From NCBI RefSeq assembly GCF_947500655.1, contig NZ_CANMSK010000018.1, positions 29,057-93,056 on the forward strand: a DNA stretch of 64,000 nt. The letters are read 5' to 3'. Shown here in pieces: positions 17,013-25,867 of the stretch. The notes below the pieces were generated by a model that saw only the letters and a list, made by a program, of their open reading frames with translations, did not search any database and was not told the origin of the DNA. Made by a program: the position numbers and the translations under genes. The DNA is from an uncultured Psychrosphaera sp. GTDB taxonomy: Bacteria > Pseudomonadota > Gammaproteobacteria > Enterobacterales > Alteromonadaceae. Positions within the stretch are counted from its first letter, which is position 1; every line of letters starts with the position of its first letter.

Positions 17013-17116
17013 TGTTCAGGGACGAATGTTTTTCCGTATTTGACGAGTAAAGTTATTATTTAATACAAATTTTAATCTAGAAAATAGAAATTTAAGTATA
17101 AACTGAGGAAAAATAA

Positions 17117-17136
17117 AAGGGCCACTCAGGCCCCTT
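17117..17136 (-). terminator. Terminator of DUF2058 gene
   Basis: On the minus strand AAGGGGCC-TGAGT-GGCCCTT is followed by TTATTTTT, just past the stop codon. Confidence 0.8.
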
Positions 17137-17148
17137 CTGAGAAAAACC

Positions 17149-17676
17149 CTACCACATTAAGTCGTCTGGAATGACGTAATCTGCGTATGGGTCGTCTTCT
17201 TCAACTTCTTGGATTTCATTTTGAGAGACTAAAACTGAGTCATCTCTTAATGCTATTTTCCCTGAAACCACACTTGGAATGACGGCGTAGTCGTCAGCAC
17301 CAGTTTCACCAAAGCGCACAATACTTAATAAGCCGTTGGCTAATTGGCGTTGGATTTTGTCTGACACGGTTAGCTTTTTAACGGCAGTTCCGTCGGTAAA
17401 GTTATATGCAACATTGCCGTGAGAAATGTCCAGCATGTTCATTTCTATTAACTGTTTGATTTGCGCTTGCACCGCTTTAGCTGATGCTTGCTGTTTTATT
17501 TGCTCATTTAGCTCTTTGTCTTTAGCTAATTGTGCTGCACGTTTTTCTTCTGTTGCCGCTTGAACTTCACGTTTCATATCACGTGTTTTTTTGCTGGCTT
17601 TTTTTGCACGTTTTGCTTTTTTTTCGTTTGTAAGACCAGCTTGTAACAACTGCTCTTGTAATGACATTTGTGCCAT
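17149..17676 (-). CDS. DUF2058 (YaiL-like) protein
   Basis: A protein of about 175 residues of the DUF2058 family, like E. coli YaiL. It opens with SLQEQLLQAGL, followed by a long Lys/Arg/Ala-rich helical stretch (about 20-85) and a compact C-terminal domain beginning QLIEMNMLDI. The basic coiled region suggests binding to nucleic acid or the nucleoid, but the family role is not settled. An upstream in-frame TTG is possible; I prefer the ATG at 17676. It stands alone with its own terminator and is divergent from the M14 peptidase. Confidence 0.88.
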   Translation of the reverse strand: MAQMSLQEQLLQAGLTNEKKAKRAKKASKKTRDMKREVQAATEEKRAAQLAKDKELNEQIKQQASAKAVQAQIKQLIEMNMLDISHGNVAYNFTDGTAVKKLTVSDKIQRQLANGLLSIVRFGETGADDYAVIPSVVSGKIALRDDSVLVSQNEIQEVEEDDPYADYVIPDDLMW

Positions 17677-17834
17677 TTGAATATCCAATAAGTCTGCTTA
17701 ATGGCGATATTATCGGCCACTGATAAATTATTTCAACCACTGATTTCAGTAACTGGATAAACAGCTCAGTAACAACTTTATAAACACTCACAAAATAAAT
17801 ACTACTTGGTGGCATTTTTAGTACAATGACCTGA

Positions 17835-19790
17835 ATGTCTTACCTTATGGAATTTACTAATATGCTCTTGAATTTAGGCTCCAACTCAACTAATAAGTTA
17901 TTAATAACCCTGATCATTTCAGTCTTGTTTGGTTTTACCAGTAACCAAGCTCTTGCAGACGATGCGTTTGCTAACAACAACTTACTTCCGCCAATTAAAC
18001 CTTGGCAAGGTAAAAGCCAAGAACTACTTAAAGGTAAGTCAGGCAAATGGCAAACTGGATTTGAAAAATCCAATATGCAGTCCACACCAAATTATGATGA
18101 CAGCATAAAGTACATCACCGCTTTGGCAAACTCTGAACCGCAGTTTAATTTAACCAGCATTGGTAAAAGCCCACAAGGCCGAGACATTTGGATGTTAATT
18201 GCTTCCAAAGATGGGGCTAAAACCCCAGAGCAGTTACGTAGTAATAAAAAGCCAACTCTATTTATTCAAGCAGGTATTCACTCAGGGGAAATAGACGGTA
18301 AAGACGCAGGCTTTATGTTGTTACGCGACATAAGTAAACACAACAAAGGTCATTTATTAGACCAAGTAAATTTACTTTTTATCCCTATTTTAAATGTAGA
18401 CGGACACGAACGTTCAACCCCACATAACCGGGTAAACCAACGAGGCCCTAGTAATATGGGTTGGCGTACAACGGCGCAAAACTTAAACCTTAACCGTGAT
18501 TATGCCAAAGCAGACACGCCAGAAATGCAAGCGCTTATTAACACTATAAACCTTTGGAAACCAACACTGTATTTAGATATTCATGTTACCGACGGTGAAG
18601 ATTATCAGTACGATATTACTTACGGCTTTAACGGCACACACGGTTATTCACCAAATATCAGTAAGTGGTTAGATACACAATTAAAACCTGTGATTAATAC
18701 TGAGCTTAGCAAAAATGGGCACTTAGGCGGTCCACTTACTTTTGGCATGGACAATAAAGATTTTGCTAAAGGTTTATTTGGTTGGACGGCCAGCCCAAGA
18801 TACAGCAACGGCTGGGGCGACGCTCGCCACTTGCCAACTATATTAGTGGAAAATCATTCTTTAAAACCGTACCACCAGCGTGTTTTAGGCACGTATGTTT
18901 TCTTGGAAACCATAATCAACAAATTAGCTAAAAGTGGTCACGAGCTAATTACAGCAACCCAAAAAGACATTAACCGTAAAAGTAAAACCTTGCCATTGTC
19001 TTGGTCTGCGGATTCAGACAATCCTGAATATATGGATTTCCAAGGCATGGAATACCAACAAGCCGTGGATAAGTTAACGGGAATTCAATATATAAAATGG
19101 ACAGGCAAAGCCAAAACGTACAACGACTTGCCAATCTTTTGGGCGCGTAAACCAAGTGAAGTGGTCACAGTACCAAACGCTTATTACATTCCACCGCAGC
19201 ATCTTGAGGTAATTAAGCGCTTACAAAACCAAGGCATTAAGTTCGAGGTATTAAGCAAAGCACAAAAGCTTAAAGTAACCGAACTAACCGCAAAAGACTA
19301 CAGCTTTGGTAAAGTACCGTTTGAGGGACATTTAACCGCAGACGCTAAATTTGACGCAAACATTGTTAACAAAACATTTCCAGTAGGCACTATTAAAGTA
19401 CCAACCGAACAGAAGTTAGGTACATTGGCTGTTACCTTATTAGACCCAAGAGCGCCAGATTCTTACTTTAAATGGGGCTTCTTCAATCAGATGTTCCAAC
19501 AAACAGAATACATAGAAAGCTACGCTATGGTGCCACTAGCGCATAAAATGTTGAACAATGATGATAAATTGAGAAAAGAATTCATGGCTAAATTTGGTGA
19601 AACCGAGAGCAAACAAATTGCGGACACAAGCACTAAAGAGAAAGCAGCTAAAAAAGCAGGATCACTACAGGAGTTGTTCTCAGGTTCTTCTGAAAACCAG
19701 TCTGCCGAGAAAATGAAATGGTTATATCAACGTTCGGTTTATTACGACAACCAACACTTGAAATATCCAGTGTTGATACAAATGAATTAA
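17835..19790 (+). CDS. M14 family zinc carboxypeptidase, exported
   Basis: A 651-residue metallo-carboxypeptidase. An N-terminal hydrophobic segment (about 21-41, ending NQALA) is a signal peptide. Zinc ligands are His149 and Glu152 in HSGEIDG and His250 in DIHVTDG, and Arg221 follows NLNLN as expected for substrate binding. The catalytic Glu is probably in LVENHSLKPY. The last 250 residues form an extra domain of unknown role, seen in many marine M14 enzymes. ATG codons at 17835, 17847 and 17862 are all in frame; the last has the best upstream GGAA and still keeps the signal peptide. It should digest peptides in the periplasm or outside. Confidence 0.9.
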   Translation: MSYLMEFTNMLLNLGSNSTNKLLITLIISVLFGFTSNQALADDAFANNNLLPPIKPWQGKSQELLKGKSGKWQTGFEKSNMQSTPNYDDSIKYITALANSEPQFNLTSIGKSPQGRDIWMLIASKDGAKTPEQLRSNKKPTLFIQAGIHSGEIDGKDAGFMLLRDISKHNKGHLLDQVNLLFIPILNVDGHERSTPHNRVNQRGPSNMGWRTTAQNLNLNRDYAKADTPEMQALINTINLWKPTLYLDIHVTDGEDYQYDITYGFNGTHGYSPNISKWLDTQLKPVINTELSKNGHLGGPLTFGMDNKDFAKGLFGWTASPRYSNGWGDARHLPTILVENHSLKPYHQRVLGTYVFLETIINKLAKSGHELITATQKDINRKSKTLPLSWSADSDNPEYMDFQGMEYQQAVDKLTGIQYIKWTGKAKTYNDLPIFWARKPSEVVTVPNAYYIPPQHLEVIKRLQNQGIKFEVLSKAQKLKVTELTAKDYSFGKVPFEGHLTADAKFDANIVNKTFPVGTIKVPTEQKLGTLAVTLLDPRAPDSYFKWGFFNQMFQQTEYIESYAMVPLAHKMLNNDDKLRKEFMAKFGETESKQIADTSTKEKAAKKAGSLQELFSGSSENQSAEKMKWLYQRSVYYDNQHLKYPVLIQMN

Positions 19791-19815
19791 CAACTTTTAA
19801 AGCAAATCCAAAACT

Positions 19816-19854
19816 AAAAAGCCTAGATGTTAACGTAAAACATCTAGGCTTTTT
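19816..19854. terminator. Bidirectional terminator after M14 gene
   Basis: AAAAAGCCTAGATGTT and its exact complement AACATCTAGGCTTTTT flank a seven-base loop. It serves the M14 gene and the convergent barrel gene. A near copy lies at 20929-20968. Confidence 0.92.
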
Positions 19855-19875
19855 GGGAGTTATTGTTGCTAACTA

Positions 19876-20529
19876 TTAAAAGAAGTAGCTCGCACCAATC
19901 CCTACAATACTAGTATCGCCGTCTGTTGAAATACCTGCATTAATTGCAAAGTTTTCATTAAATAAATAATCAGCAGACAAGTTAAAACTATCTTCGCTGT
20001 CACTTCCGCCGTCATACTCAAGATTAGTTACTGAATATGCACCCTTAACTTGCAGAGCGTTAGTGATAGCGGTAACAAAACCAACTTCTATATTTGTGCC
20101 ATTAGCATCTGTACTTTCAGTCTCAGATCCATAACCTTCTACACTTACCGTAACTTCTGCAGTTTGGCTGATAAAACCAGCAGAAGCAAAAACATCCCAA
20201 TTAGGCGTTAATGTGTGCTTAAAACCAAGTCCTAGACCTAAACTAGATAGGCTCACTTCACCTTTAATATTAACGGAAAAGAATGAATATGAATATTCAT
20301 CAGAAACCGATGAATAACCTGCGTAAGTAAAAAAGCTGTCATTTAAAAGATAACTCCCTCCAACCGACAGTCCACTTAAAGACAAACCATCACTATCATC
20401 ACTGCCTTCAGTTACATAAGTTGCAGAAACTTTATTCCATTTAACCAGGCTTGTATCCGCTTCTTCTGCATTTACAAAACCAGTTGCCATTACTGATGCC
20501 AAAAGAGTAGCTAAACATTTAATTTTCAT
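19876..20529 (-). CDS. Outer-membrane beta-barrel protein
   Basis: A 217-residue exported protein with a signal peptide ending GFVNA (residues 1-21). The mature part alternates polar and hydrophobic residues in about eight strands (for example GLSVGGSYLL, FFTYAGYSS, LGLGLGFKH) and ends in Tyr-Phe-Phe, the C-terminal aromatic expected for BAM-dependent barrels. It fits small OmpA-like/OmpW-like or OprF-type barrels of the outer-membrane beta-barrel superfamily; the exact subfamily cannot be given. Turns are rich in Ser and Asp. Probable role is structural or as a narrow pore. Confidence 0.78.
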   Translation of the reverse strand: MKIKCLATLLASVMATGFVNAEEADTSLVKWNKVSATYVTEGSDDSDGLSLSGLSVGGSYLLNDSFFTYAGYSSVSDEYSYSFFSVNIKGEVSLSSLGLGLGFKHTLTPNWDVFASAGFISQTAEVTVSVEGYGSETESTDANGTNIEVGFVTAITNALQVKGAYSVTNLEYDGGSDSEDSFNLSADYLFNENFAINAGISTDGDTSIVGIGASYFF

Positions 20530-20613
20530 ACTTTTAATTCCTTAATCCTTGTATGTGATAAGTCGATAATACTATCCATAACAACAAAAGTTTACAATGC
20601 AAACTTAATCCAC

Positions 20614-20685
20614 TTTTAACGTTTCAGCCCAATGCCAAGCTTCTGTTTTGTACAAAGGAACGGTAGACAATGCGTGATGGTGACT
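20614..20685 (-). repeat. Duplicated 3' end of creA (72-bp exact copy)
   Basis: Bases 20614-20685 repeat 21749-21820, the last part of the creA coding region, at an offset of 1135 bases with no mismatch that I can see. The copy stops abruptly at TGACT on the right and is not part of any open gene. It marks a recombination scar. Confidence 0.92.
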
Positions 20686-20692
20686 TGTTTAG

Positions 20693-20869
20693 TTTGTTTG
20701 GACTCTTTTCAAAAAGAGTAAAAAAAGCAATTCCAAGTACATTCAAGGAGAGGTTTGCCCAATTTGTTCAGGAGAATTGATTATCACTAATAATTTTTTT
20801 AATTGGCAACTCGCATGTAAAAATTATCATGTCGAAGGGATAGTTGAAGAAAGAATCCGTAATAGCTGA
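20693..20869 (+). pseudogene. C-terminal fragment of an unknown zinc-ribbon-like protein
   Basis: An open frame of 58 codons without a start codon begins right where the creA copy ends and closes with TGA at 20867-20869. Its product has a basic stretch (KKSKKSNSKYIQGE), then CPICSGEL and a further Cys in LACKNYHVEG, which looks like a partial zinc ribbon followed by a helical tail. It reads like the 3' end of a gene whose 5' part was lost in the rearrangement. I do not recognise the parent family. The remaining sequence from 20530 to 21026 holds no other gene. Confidence 0.45.
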
Positions 20870-20928
20870 TTCAGTCAGTTAGACCTTAAATTGGAAAGCC
20901 TCGAATTAACGACTGATCCCCACCAAAT

Positions 20929-20968
20929 AAAAAGCCTAGATGTTAACGTAATAACAGCTAGGCTTTTT
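20929..20968. terminator. Second copy of the M14-gene terminator
   Basis: AAAAAGCCTAGATGTTAACG opens the hairpin exactly as at 19816, and the right arm AGCTAGGCTTTTT has small changes. It can end the lipoprotein gene on the minus strand. Together with the creA copy it shows that this gap was built from duplicated pieces. Confidence 0.85.
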
Positions 20969-21026
20969 CTATCTTAGTTTTATAAAACATTATTCTACAA
21001 CTGTCATTTTGATGACGGTTATTATT

Positions 21027-21530
21027 TTATTTAGCGTAATTAGATAACCATTTTGATATATAACGCCCTTGAGCAAGCGATATCTTTTCAAGTCTGTCAC
21101 ATGCACCAAACGCAACAGCTGAGCTTATTGATTGAGTCGTAGAATGTAAAACCTTTCCATTTTTTACAATAGAAGCTTTGGCTTCTGCAGCCGAGCTAGG
21201 TCTAATAGCCATAAACAACCATTTATGAGACTCTACATTTGTATACTCAACTTTTAATTCATACTGTTCAGGTGTTATTGAATTACTAGGTAATACTTTA
21301 AGGGCGCTAGTTTTAGAAGAGTCTAAAATAGATTTTTCTAATCCTGACAACATTGCGCAATCAGTTTTAAATGCTCCATCCTCAATTCCTTCTGAAAAAG
21401 TAACGTCTGTTAAATAAAAAGATTCCGCTATTTTATCACGCTCATGAACTACAACCTTATGCGCTCTTTTATGACTACAGCCAACCATAAAAACACTAAT
21501 AAGACAGATCATTAATAATCTATTAAACAA
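21027..21530 (-). CDS. Putative lipoprotein, unknown function
   Basis: A 167-residue protein with a type II signal peptide: a hydrophobic stretch ending in the lipobox FMVGC (Cys at residue 18), followed by a basic SHKRAHK stretch. The mature domain carries two Cys (near residues 58 and 149) that could form a disulfide. I find no recognisable domain. It sits between creA and the rearranged 20.5-21.0 kb gap, on the same strand as creA but 209 bases away, so it probably has its own promoter. Confidence 0.7.
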   Translation of the reverse strand: MFNRLLMICLISVFMVGCSHKRAHKVVVHERDKIAESFYLTDVTFSEGIEDGAFKTDCAMLSGLEKSILDSSKTSALKVLPSNSITPEQYELKVEYTNVESHKWLFMAIRPSSAAEAKASIVKNGKVLHSTTQSISSAVAFGACDRLEKISLAQGRYISKWLSNYAK

Positions 21531-21739
21531 ATTTTAATTCCTTCTATACTTTTAATATATGCAAATGTATTTTTCAGGTTAAATTTTAAACCTAGTTATT
21601 TAGTAACTTTTTCACAATTGCCGTTTGGTAAATAGCAATTTAACAACTAATTACCTAAGGAGCAATTATTTGTTAATTAAAAAACAACAAGTTAACCACT
21701 ATAAGTAGAATTGAAAAGTTAACTTTTATAATCGAAAAA

Positions 21740-22207
21740 CTAGTTACTTTTTAACGTTTCAGCCCAATGCCAAGCTTCTGTTTTGTACAAAGGAACGGTA
21801 GACAATGCGTGATGGTGACTGCCGTTGGTTTCTTTGGTTGAATAAGATAAATACATTAAGGTGTTGGTTTTCTTATCAAAAATACGACGCACTTTTAAGC
21901 TTTTTAATAAAATGCTCTTAGACTCACGAAAGATCACTTCGCCATTGTTGGATAAATCAATACCATCAAGATGCTCTGGTAAAATAGGTCCAGTTTGACG
22001 ACAAGCAATAGACATATCGGACGGATCAGAGAAATCCAAATCCGCTTCAATGTGACTAATATGACAAGTAACTCCCGGAATTTTAGGATCTTGCTCCGCC
22101 TTGATGATCACATCTTTAGTAGTAAACAGCCCCAAACTCACCTTCCCTGCATCTTCTGTACAAGCCGTAAGCGCAACAGCCAATATTAATGTAACTAACA
22201 GTTTCAT
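21740..22207 (-). CDS. creA: CreA family lipoprotein/periplasmic protein
   Basis: A 155-residue CreA-family protein. The family core is clear: VTCHISHIEADLD, a stretch with SIACRQTGPI, then VIFRESKSILLKSLKVRRI and LMYLSYSTKE. Unlike E. coli CreA it has a lipobox (ALTAC, Cys16), so the mature protein is probably membrane-anchored. The family role is unknown. The gene follows the coiled-coil protein gene by only 14 bases, so they are likely co-transcribed. The 3' end has been copied to 20614-20685. Confidence 0.9.
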   Translation of the reverse strand: MKLLVTLILAVALTACTEDAGKVSLGLFTTKDVIIKAEQDPKIPGVTCHISHIEADLDFSDPSDMSIACRQTGPILPEHLDGIDLSNNGEVIFRESKSILLKSLKVRRIFDKKTNTLMYLSYSTKETNGSHHHALSTVPLYKTEAWHWAETLKSN

Positions 22208-22221
22208 ATTTGTTCCTTTGT

Positions 22222-23700
22222 TTATTTTGATTTTTTATTTACCGCTTCCAACACATCCATAATAAAGTTCGATTTATCTTTTTCAGAATTATTCTTTGAA
22301 AAAACTTGGGTTATCAATTTAATTTTGGTGTCACGCTTAAACTCCAGTTGTTCTTGTTCTGTCATATTCTTACAATCTAGAGAGTTCGTTATTTGCTCAG
22401 CAAGAATTGCGGCTTTCAACATCATCATTTTTTCAGTATTAAGTGAGACTATATGTTTAATCAAAAAAAATAAAACACCTGATAAGCCACCAATAATAAG
22501 TGTTGAGGCGGTTATTAATGGTAGTCGACTGAGTAGTATATCCCATGCACTTACTTGAATAAGAGAAGGTAAAATTTCGATAAAACTTTCCCCATTTGTA
22601 TAAATATACTTGGCCATACAAGCTAACATTACAAAGGTAATAAATGCGAAGAAGTAGTAAGGTTTAAGTTGTTTAGATGTTTCATTAGAATGGCCAACCA
22701 TATCAAGAGTTGTTAAATTCTTTTCTCTATTAGCATCATTTAACTCTTGTCTGATCAATTGCAGTGAATCACTAACAACCTTTGATTCCTTTTGAATCCC
22801 TTCAAGCTTTAAGTGTTCATTTTTGTAAAACGAAGCTTCAGCTTTAATTTTTGCTTGAACTACGTCTAGCGACTCCCTTTCTTCAACAACACGACTTGCT
22901 AACTTTTCGTACTCTCTGCTTGTATTATCTAAATCTTTGCGAGCTTTATCTAAAGCTATTTTACTACTATCAAGACTACTCTCGGTGTGAGACTTCTCTT
23001 GTTCTAAAGCTTGAATATCCCTCTGGATCGTATAATACTTTTCTAGTCTACTATTAATTAACACATTGATATTATGAAATTTTCTTTCGATATTTTCAAT
23101 TGCAATCAGTGGTAAGTCACTTGCATTTTGTAGTGCCTTTTCAGTGCGCTCAAGCGTTTTATAGTCTGTAAGCAATGAACTGTACTTAGCAATTTTTACA
23201 GACAGAAAATCACAACGTCTTGGTAAAATAAGCCCCAAAACAACATCATGAACCTTGTAGGTACTAACTAATGAACTTTTTATGGAGTGTCCCGAGCGAG
23301 TTGATCTTTTAGTAGTAAACTTCTTTTCCATCCCTTTAAAAGATATTAACCTTACCGCTCCTTCATTTTCATTTGTAGGCACATTTTTACATTGAATGTC
23401 AGATATAATTACGGGTTCAGAAAACAATACTACACATTCACCACGCAATGCGCTTTCATCATAGTTAGCTATAAGCAAGGCTCCAGCAGAGAACTTTAGT
23501 TCATCATTGATAAAACTATCTGGATTAAATTCCTCAAAGAATCTTATCAACCGTGGGGATTTACCATTGTCGTACTTAGTAAAGAAGGAATCTAAACTAG
23601 ATAGATATTCATCAAACGGTTTTGAAATATTTTTGATATCTATTCCACTGAACAACTCACTCAAGTCAATATCTTCCATGTCTTCTCTTTGATTAATCAT
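22222..23700 (-). CDS. Coiled-coil membrane protein, unknown function
   Basis: A 492-residue protein that I do not recognise. It has an N-terminal globular region (1-190), a long coiled coil (about 200-328, rich in Glu, Lys, Ser and Leu), two membrane segments (about 348-367 and 394-417), and a cytoplasmic tail. The tandem membrane helices after a coiled coil recall membrane-anchored effectors or scaffold proteins, but no catalytic motif is visible. Start may also be the ATG at 23679, which has AGAGAAG upstream. Its neighbours are creA downstream and a repeat-rich, gene-poor gap with a toxin gene upstream, which suggests accessory DNA. Confidence 0.65.
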   Translation of the reverse strand: MINQREDMEDIDLSELFSGIDIKNISKPFDEYLSSLDSFFTKYDNGKSPRLIRFFEEFNPDSFINDELKFSAGALLIANYDESALRGECVVLFSEPVIISDIQCKNVPTNENEGAVRLISFKGMEKKFTTKRSTRSGHSIKSSLVSTYKVHDVVLGLILPRRCDFLSVKIAKYSSLLTDYKTLERTEKALQNASDLPLIAIENIERKFHNINVLINSRLEKYYTIQRDIQALEQEKSHTESSLDSSKIALDKARKDLDNTSREYEKLASRVVEERESLDVVQAKIKAEASFYKNEHLKLEGIQKESKVVSDSLQLIRQELNDANREKNLTTLDMVGHSNETSKQLKPYYFFAFITFVMLACMAKYIYTNGESFIEILPSLIQVSAWDILLSRLPLITASTLIIGGLSGVLFFLIKHIVSLNTEKMMMLKAAILAEQITNSLDCKNMTEQEQLEFKRDTKIKLITQVFSKNNSEKDKSNFIMDVLEAVNKKSK

Positions 23701-24434
23701 TCGTTTTCCGTAGCTACACTATATCTCGATACATTGAGTGTATCAGGTTTAAAATCACTCTGTATATTAGTTAAATATGTTAGCGAAAAATAATGAAAAA
23801 CACTTCATTTTAATTATTTTTTTAAAAGCGAACTGTAAGGTTCGCTTTTTATCTTTGCGCTCTTGCTTTGCTTTTCTTCTCCATCACAAAATCACTTTGT
23901 TAAATATTATTTTTTATAAAATTCGAAGCATGGATGCTGAGCAAGGGCTTTTTCATGGACGAAAGTTAAGCCCGTTTTTACATAAACAAAAATAACTATT
24001 TAATAAAGTATTGGATTTTGGTTGGAAGCGGCGCTCTGTTTTATTATAAGAGCGGCTTACATTTTTGGCTGTTGAAAAAAGGTATGGTCGCCGTCAAGGT
24101 GAAACCTTAGTGTTCAGCCAAATACAATGTCACAGTTGAAATACGAAACCCAAATCCCCTTCACCTTTTTTGGCTGTTAAAAAAGGTAACTCACCGTCAG
24201 CAGAAACCTAATAGCTAATTAAAAATTGGTCATTAAAAACGACAAAGGCACCCATAAGGTGCCTTAATTCATACCACTAGAGACTTGTCATCGTTATTCT
24301 AGCGGTAGCTACAAGTTAATGTAGTCTCAAAAGCCCGATACAAAAGTAGAGCGGGAACTAGGTAATTATAGTTTTTTTAATTAAAAACTCAATAACGGAT
24401 TAAAACTATTCCTTGGTTGGCTCATATACTCTTG
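23701..24434. repeat. Gene-poor region with extragenic repeats and orphan hairpins
   Basis: No gene is supported here. A terminator-like hairpin with GCGAAC/GTTCGC arms and flanking A- and T-runs (23824-23850) has no gene in front of it; it shares its stem with the real terminator at 26673. The element GCATGGATGC...CATGGACGAAAG follows (23926-23970). Two imperfect direct repeats built around TTTTTGGCTGTTGAAAAAAG start near 24065 and 24169, each followed by CCGTCA and GAAACCT. A hairpin AAGGCACC/GGTGCCTT (24245-24265) lies near the end and may terminate the toxin gene. Confidence 0.7.
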
Positions 24435-24857
24435 TTATTTCAGTAAATATCCTGCCCCAATACTATGTATTACACCTTCAGTGATACAAGCTAATAATTC
24501 AGAAGGAATAAGTTCATTGTAATATTTTCTGTTTTTTGACTTTCCTATCCTGATCAAATCTAGCCTATGAAAAGCAACTCTATAAATCATGTCGCATTTC
24601 ACCCAATATTGATTATTATGCCCTTGAAAGAAAGGGCTAGGAGGTAAGTATCCAGAGTCAATTTTCACATGGTGCTTTTCGATAAGCACTGGTTCTTTAG
24701 TGCTTATAGGAACGACTGTACATAAACCACTTTTCCTTCTTGAGCGAGGTGATATCACAATAACTGGTCTTTTTTTTACCATTTCAGGTGGTTTAAAAGC
24801 ATTTGTAAAATCACACATCAACATTGCTCCCCTTTGAGGATGAAACTTGATAGCCAT
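24435..24857 (-). CDS. PemK/MazF-like toxin, apparently without antitoxin
   Basis: A 140-residue protein of the PemK-like (MazF/CcdB fold) family. The opening HPQRGAMLMCDFTN followed by KPPEMVKKRPVIVISPRSRR and LCTVVPISTKEP is characteristic. MazF/PemK proteins are ribosome-independent mRNA endonucleases, but longer chromosomal forms like this one are mostly untested. No small antitoxin gene is found on either side: 24858-25069 and 24267-24434 contain no good candidate. It is divergent from the tandem unknown genes. Confidence 0.82.
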   Translation of the reverse strand: MAIKFHPQRGAMLMCDFTNAFKPPEMVKKRPVIVISPRSRRKSGLCTVVPISTKEPVLIEKHHVKIDSGYLPPSPFFQGHNNQYWVKCDMIYRVAFHRLDLIRIGKSKNRKYYNELIPSELLACITEGVIHSIGAGYLLK

Positions 24858-25069
24858 ATTTTAATCCGTTAAAAATTGTTTAACACATAGTACAAATAAT
24901 ATTAGCAATTAAATTCACTTATGGTGCGGTTCTAGTTGACGGTTGAAAATATAGTTTAGTAAAAAACCTCTCTATACCACTAATTAATAAAGTTTTTATT
25001 TAACCAGCCGATGTATAAATTAACAGCACATTTTAAATTATGTTTCTGCTTGAATAAAAGGAATTTACT

Positions 25070-25798
25070 ATGGAAATCACTCATAACGCATTAAAAGAAA
25101 TCGCGACTGCACAATCCCAAAGACAATCAAAGCCTGTTGAGGTTAGCAAGTCATCCACCGGCAACTTAACTGACGCAGTAAGCAAAGTGCAGTCCCAAAC
25201 ATTGACTGATGATATTTATACTCAAGCTGAGCATATTCCTAACGTTACTTACGGTAGACCGCTAGAATTTACTACTGTTTTAGCTGATGATATTGCAACG
25301 TCAGATAAAATGTCTAATACAATACCTATGGGGGAATTACCAACCCATGTCCGTCAAATACAACCTGTGTATCAAGCTTTTATGAATGAATTAGAAACAA
25401 CCTCACCGTCTTTAGCCCAAAAAGATTGGGGCTTTTCTGTTGATGAAAATGATAAGTTAGTTGTCTCTGGTGATATAACAGAATATGAACGAATTTACCT
25501 TGAAGATAAATTAAATCAGAATGAAGAGCTTGTACGTTTAACTAAAGAAGTTCCAGATATTTTAATCAAGGGCATGGAATATGACCGTGGTAATGATGGC
25601 AAAGGTCAGTACTGGGGACAGTACGATGTTACTCAGGAGAACTTTAAAGACATTATTGATGTAAAAGAACTATTGGATAAGTCATATACAACAAAAGAAA
25701 TGGGATTTTTCGCGGCCAATAATGTCGACCTTATAAAATACCAAGATAACCTTAGAGGTCAATTACAATTGAGAGCTGACCCTAAATATGCTTATTAG
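25070..25798 (+). CDS. Unknown protein, first of a tandem pair
   Basis: A 242-residue soluble protein with no recognised domain. The N-terminus (MEITHNALKEIATAQ) is polar and probably disordered to about residue 50. A conserved core follows: DWGFSVDENDKLVVSGDI, then a helical stretch LEDKLNQNEELVRLTKEVPD and MEYDRGNDGKGQYWG. The next gene encodes a close paralogue, with the first 130 bases nearly identical. Each is preceded by GGAATTTA before the ATG. Lack of a signal peptide suggests a cytosolic or non-Sec-exported protein. Confidence 0.75.
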   Translation: MEITHNALKEIATAQSQRQSKPVEVSKSSTGNLTDAVSKVQSQTLTDDIYTQAEHIPNVTYGRPLEFTTVLADDIATSDKMSNTIPMGELPTHVRQIQPVYQAFMNELETTSPSLAQKDWGFSVDENDKLVVSGDITEYERIYLEDKLNQNEELVRLTKEVPDILIKGMEYDRGNDGKGQYWGQYDVTQENFKDIIDVKELLDKSYTTKEMGFFAANNVDLIKYQDNLRGQLQLRADPKYAY

Positions 25799-25867
25799 TT
25801 AGTTTATTAATAACAGCTCGGTAATATAAGTCATCTAGCCTAGTTTTTTAGAAAGACGGAATTTAAT

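Noticed and set aside
23777..23995. 72-codon plus-strand open frame
   Set aside because: It runs through a terminator hairpin and an extragenic repeat and has no ribosome-binding site.
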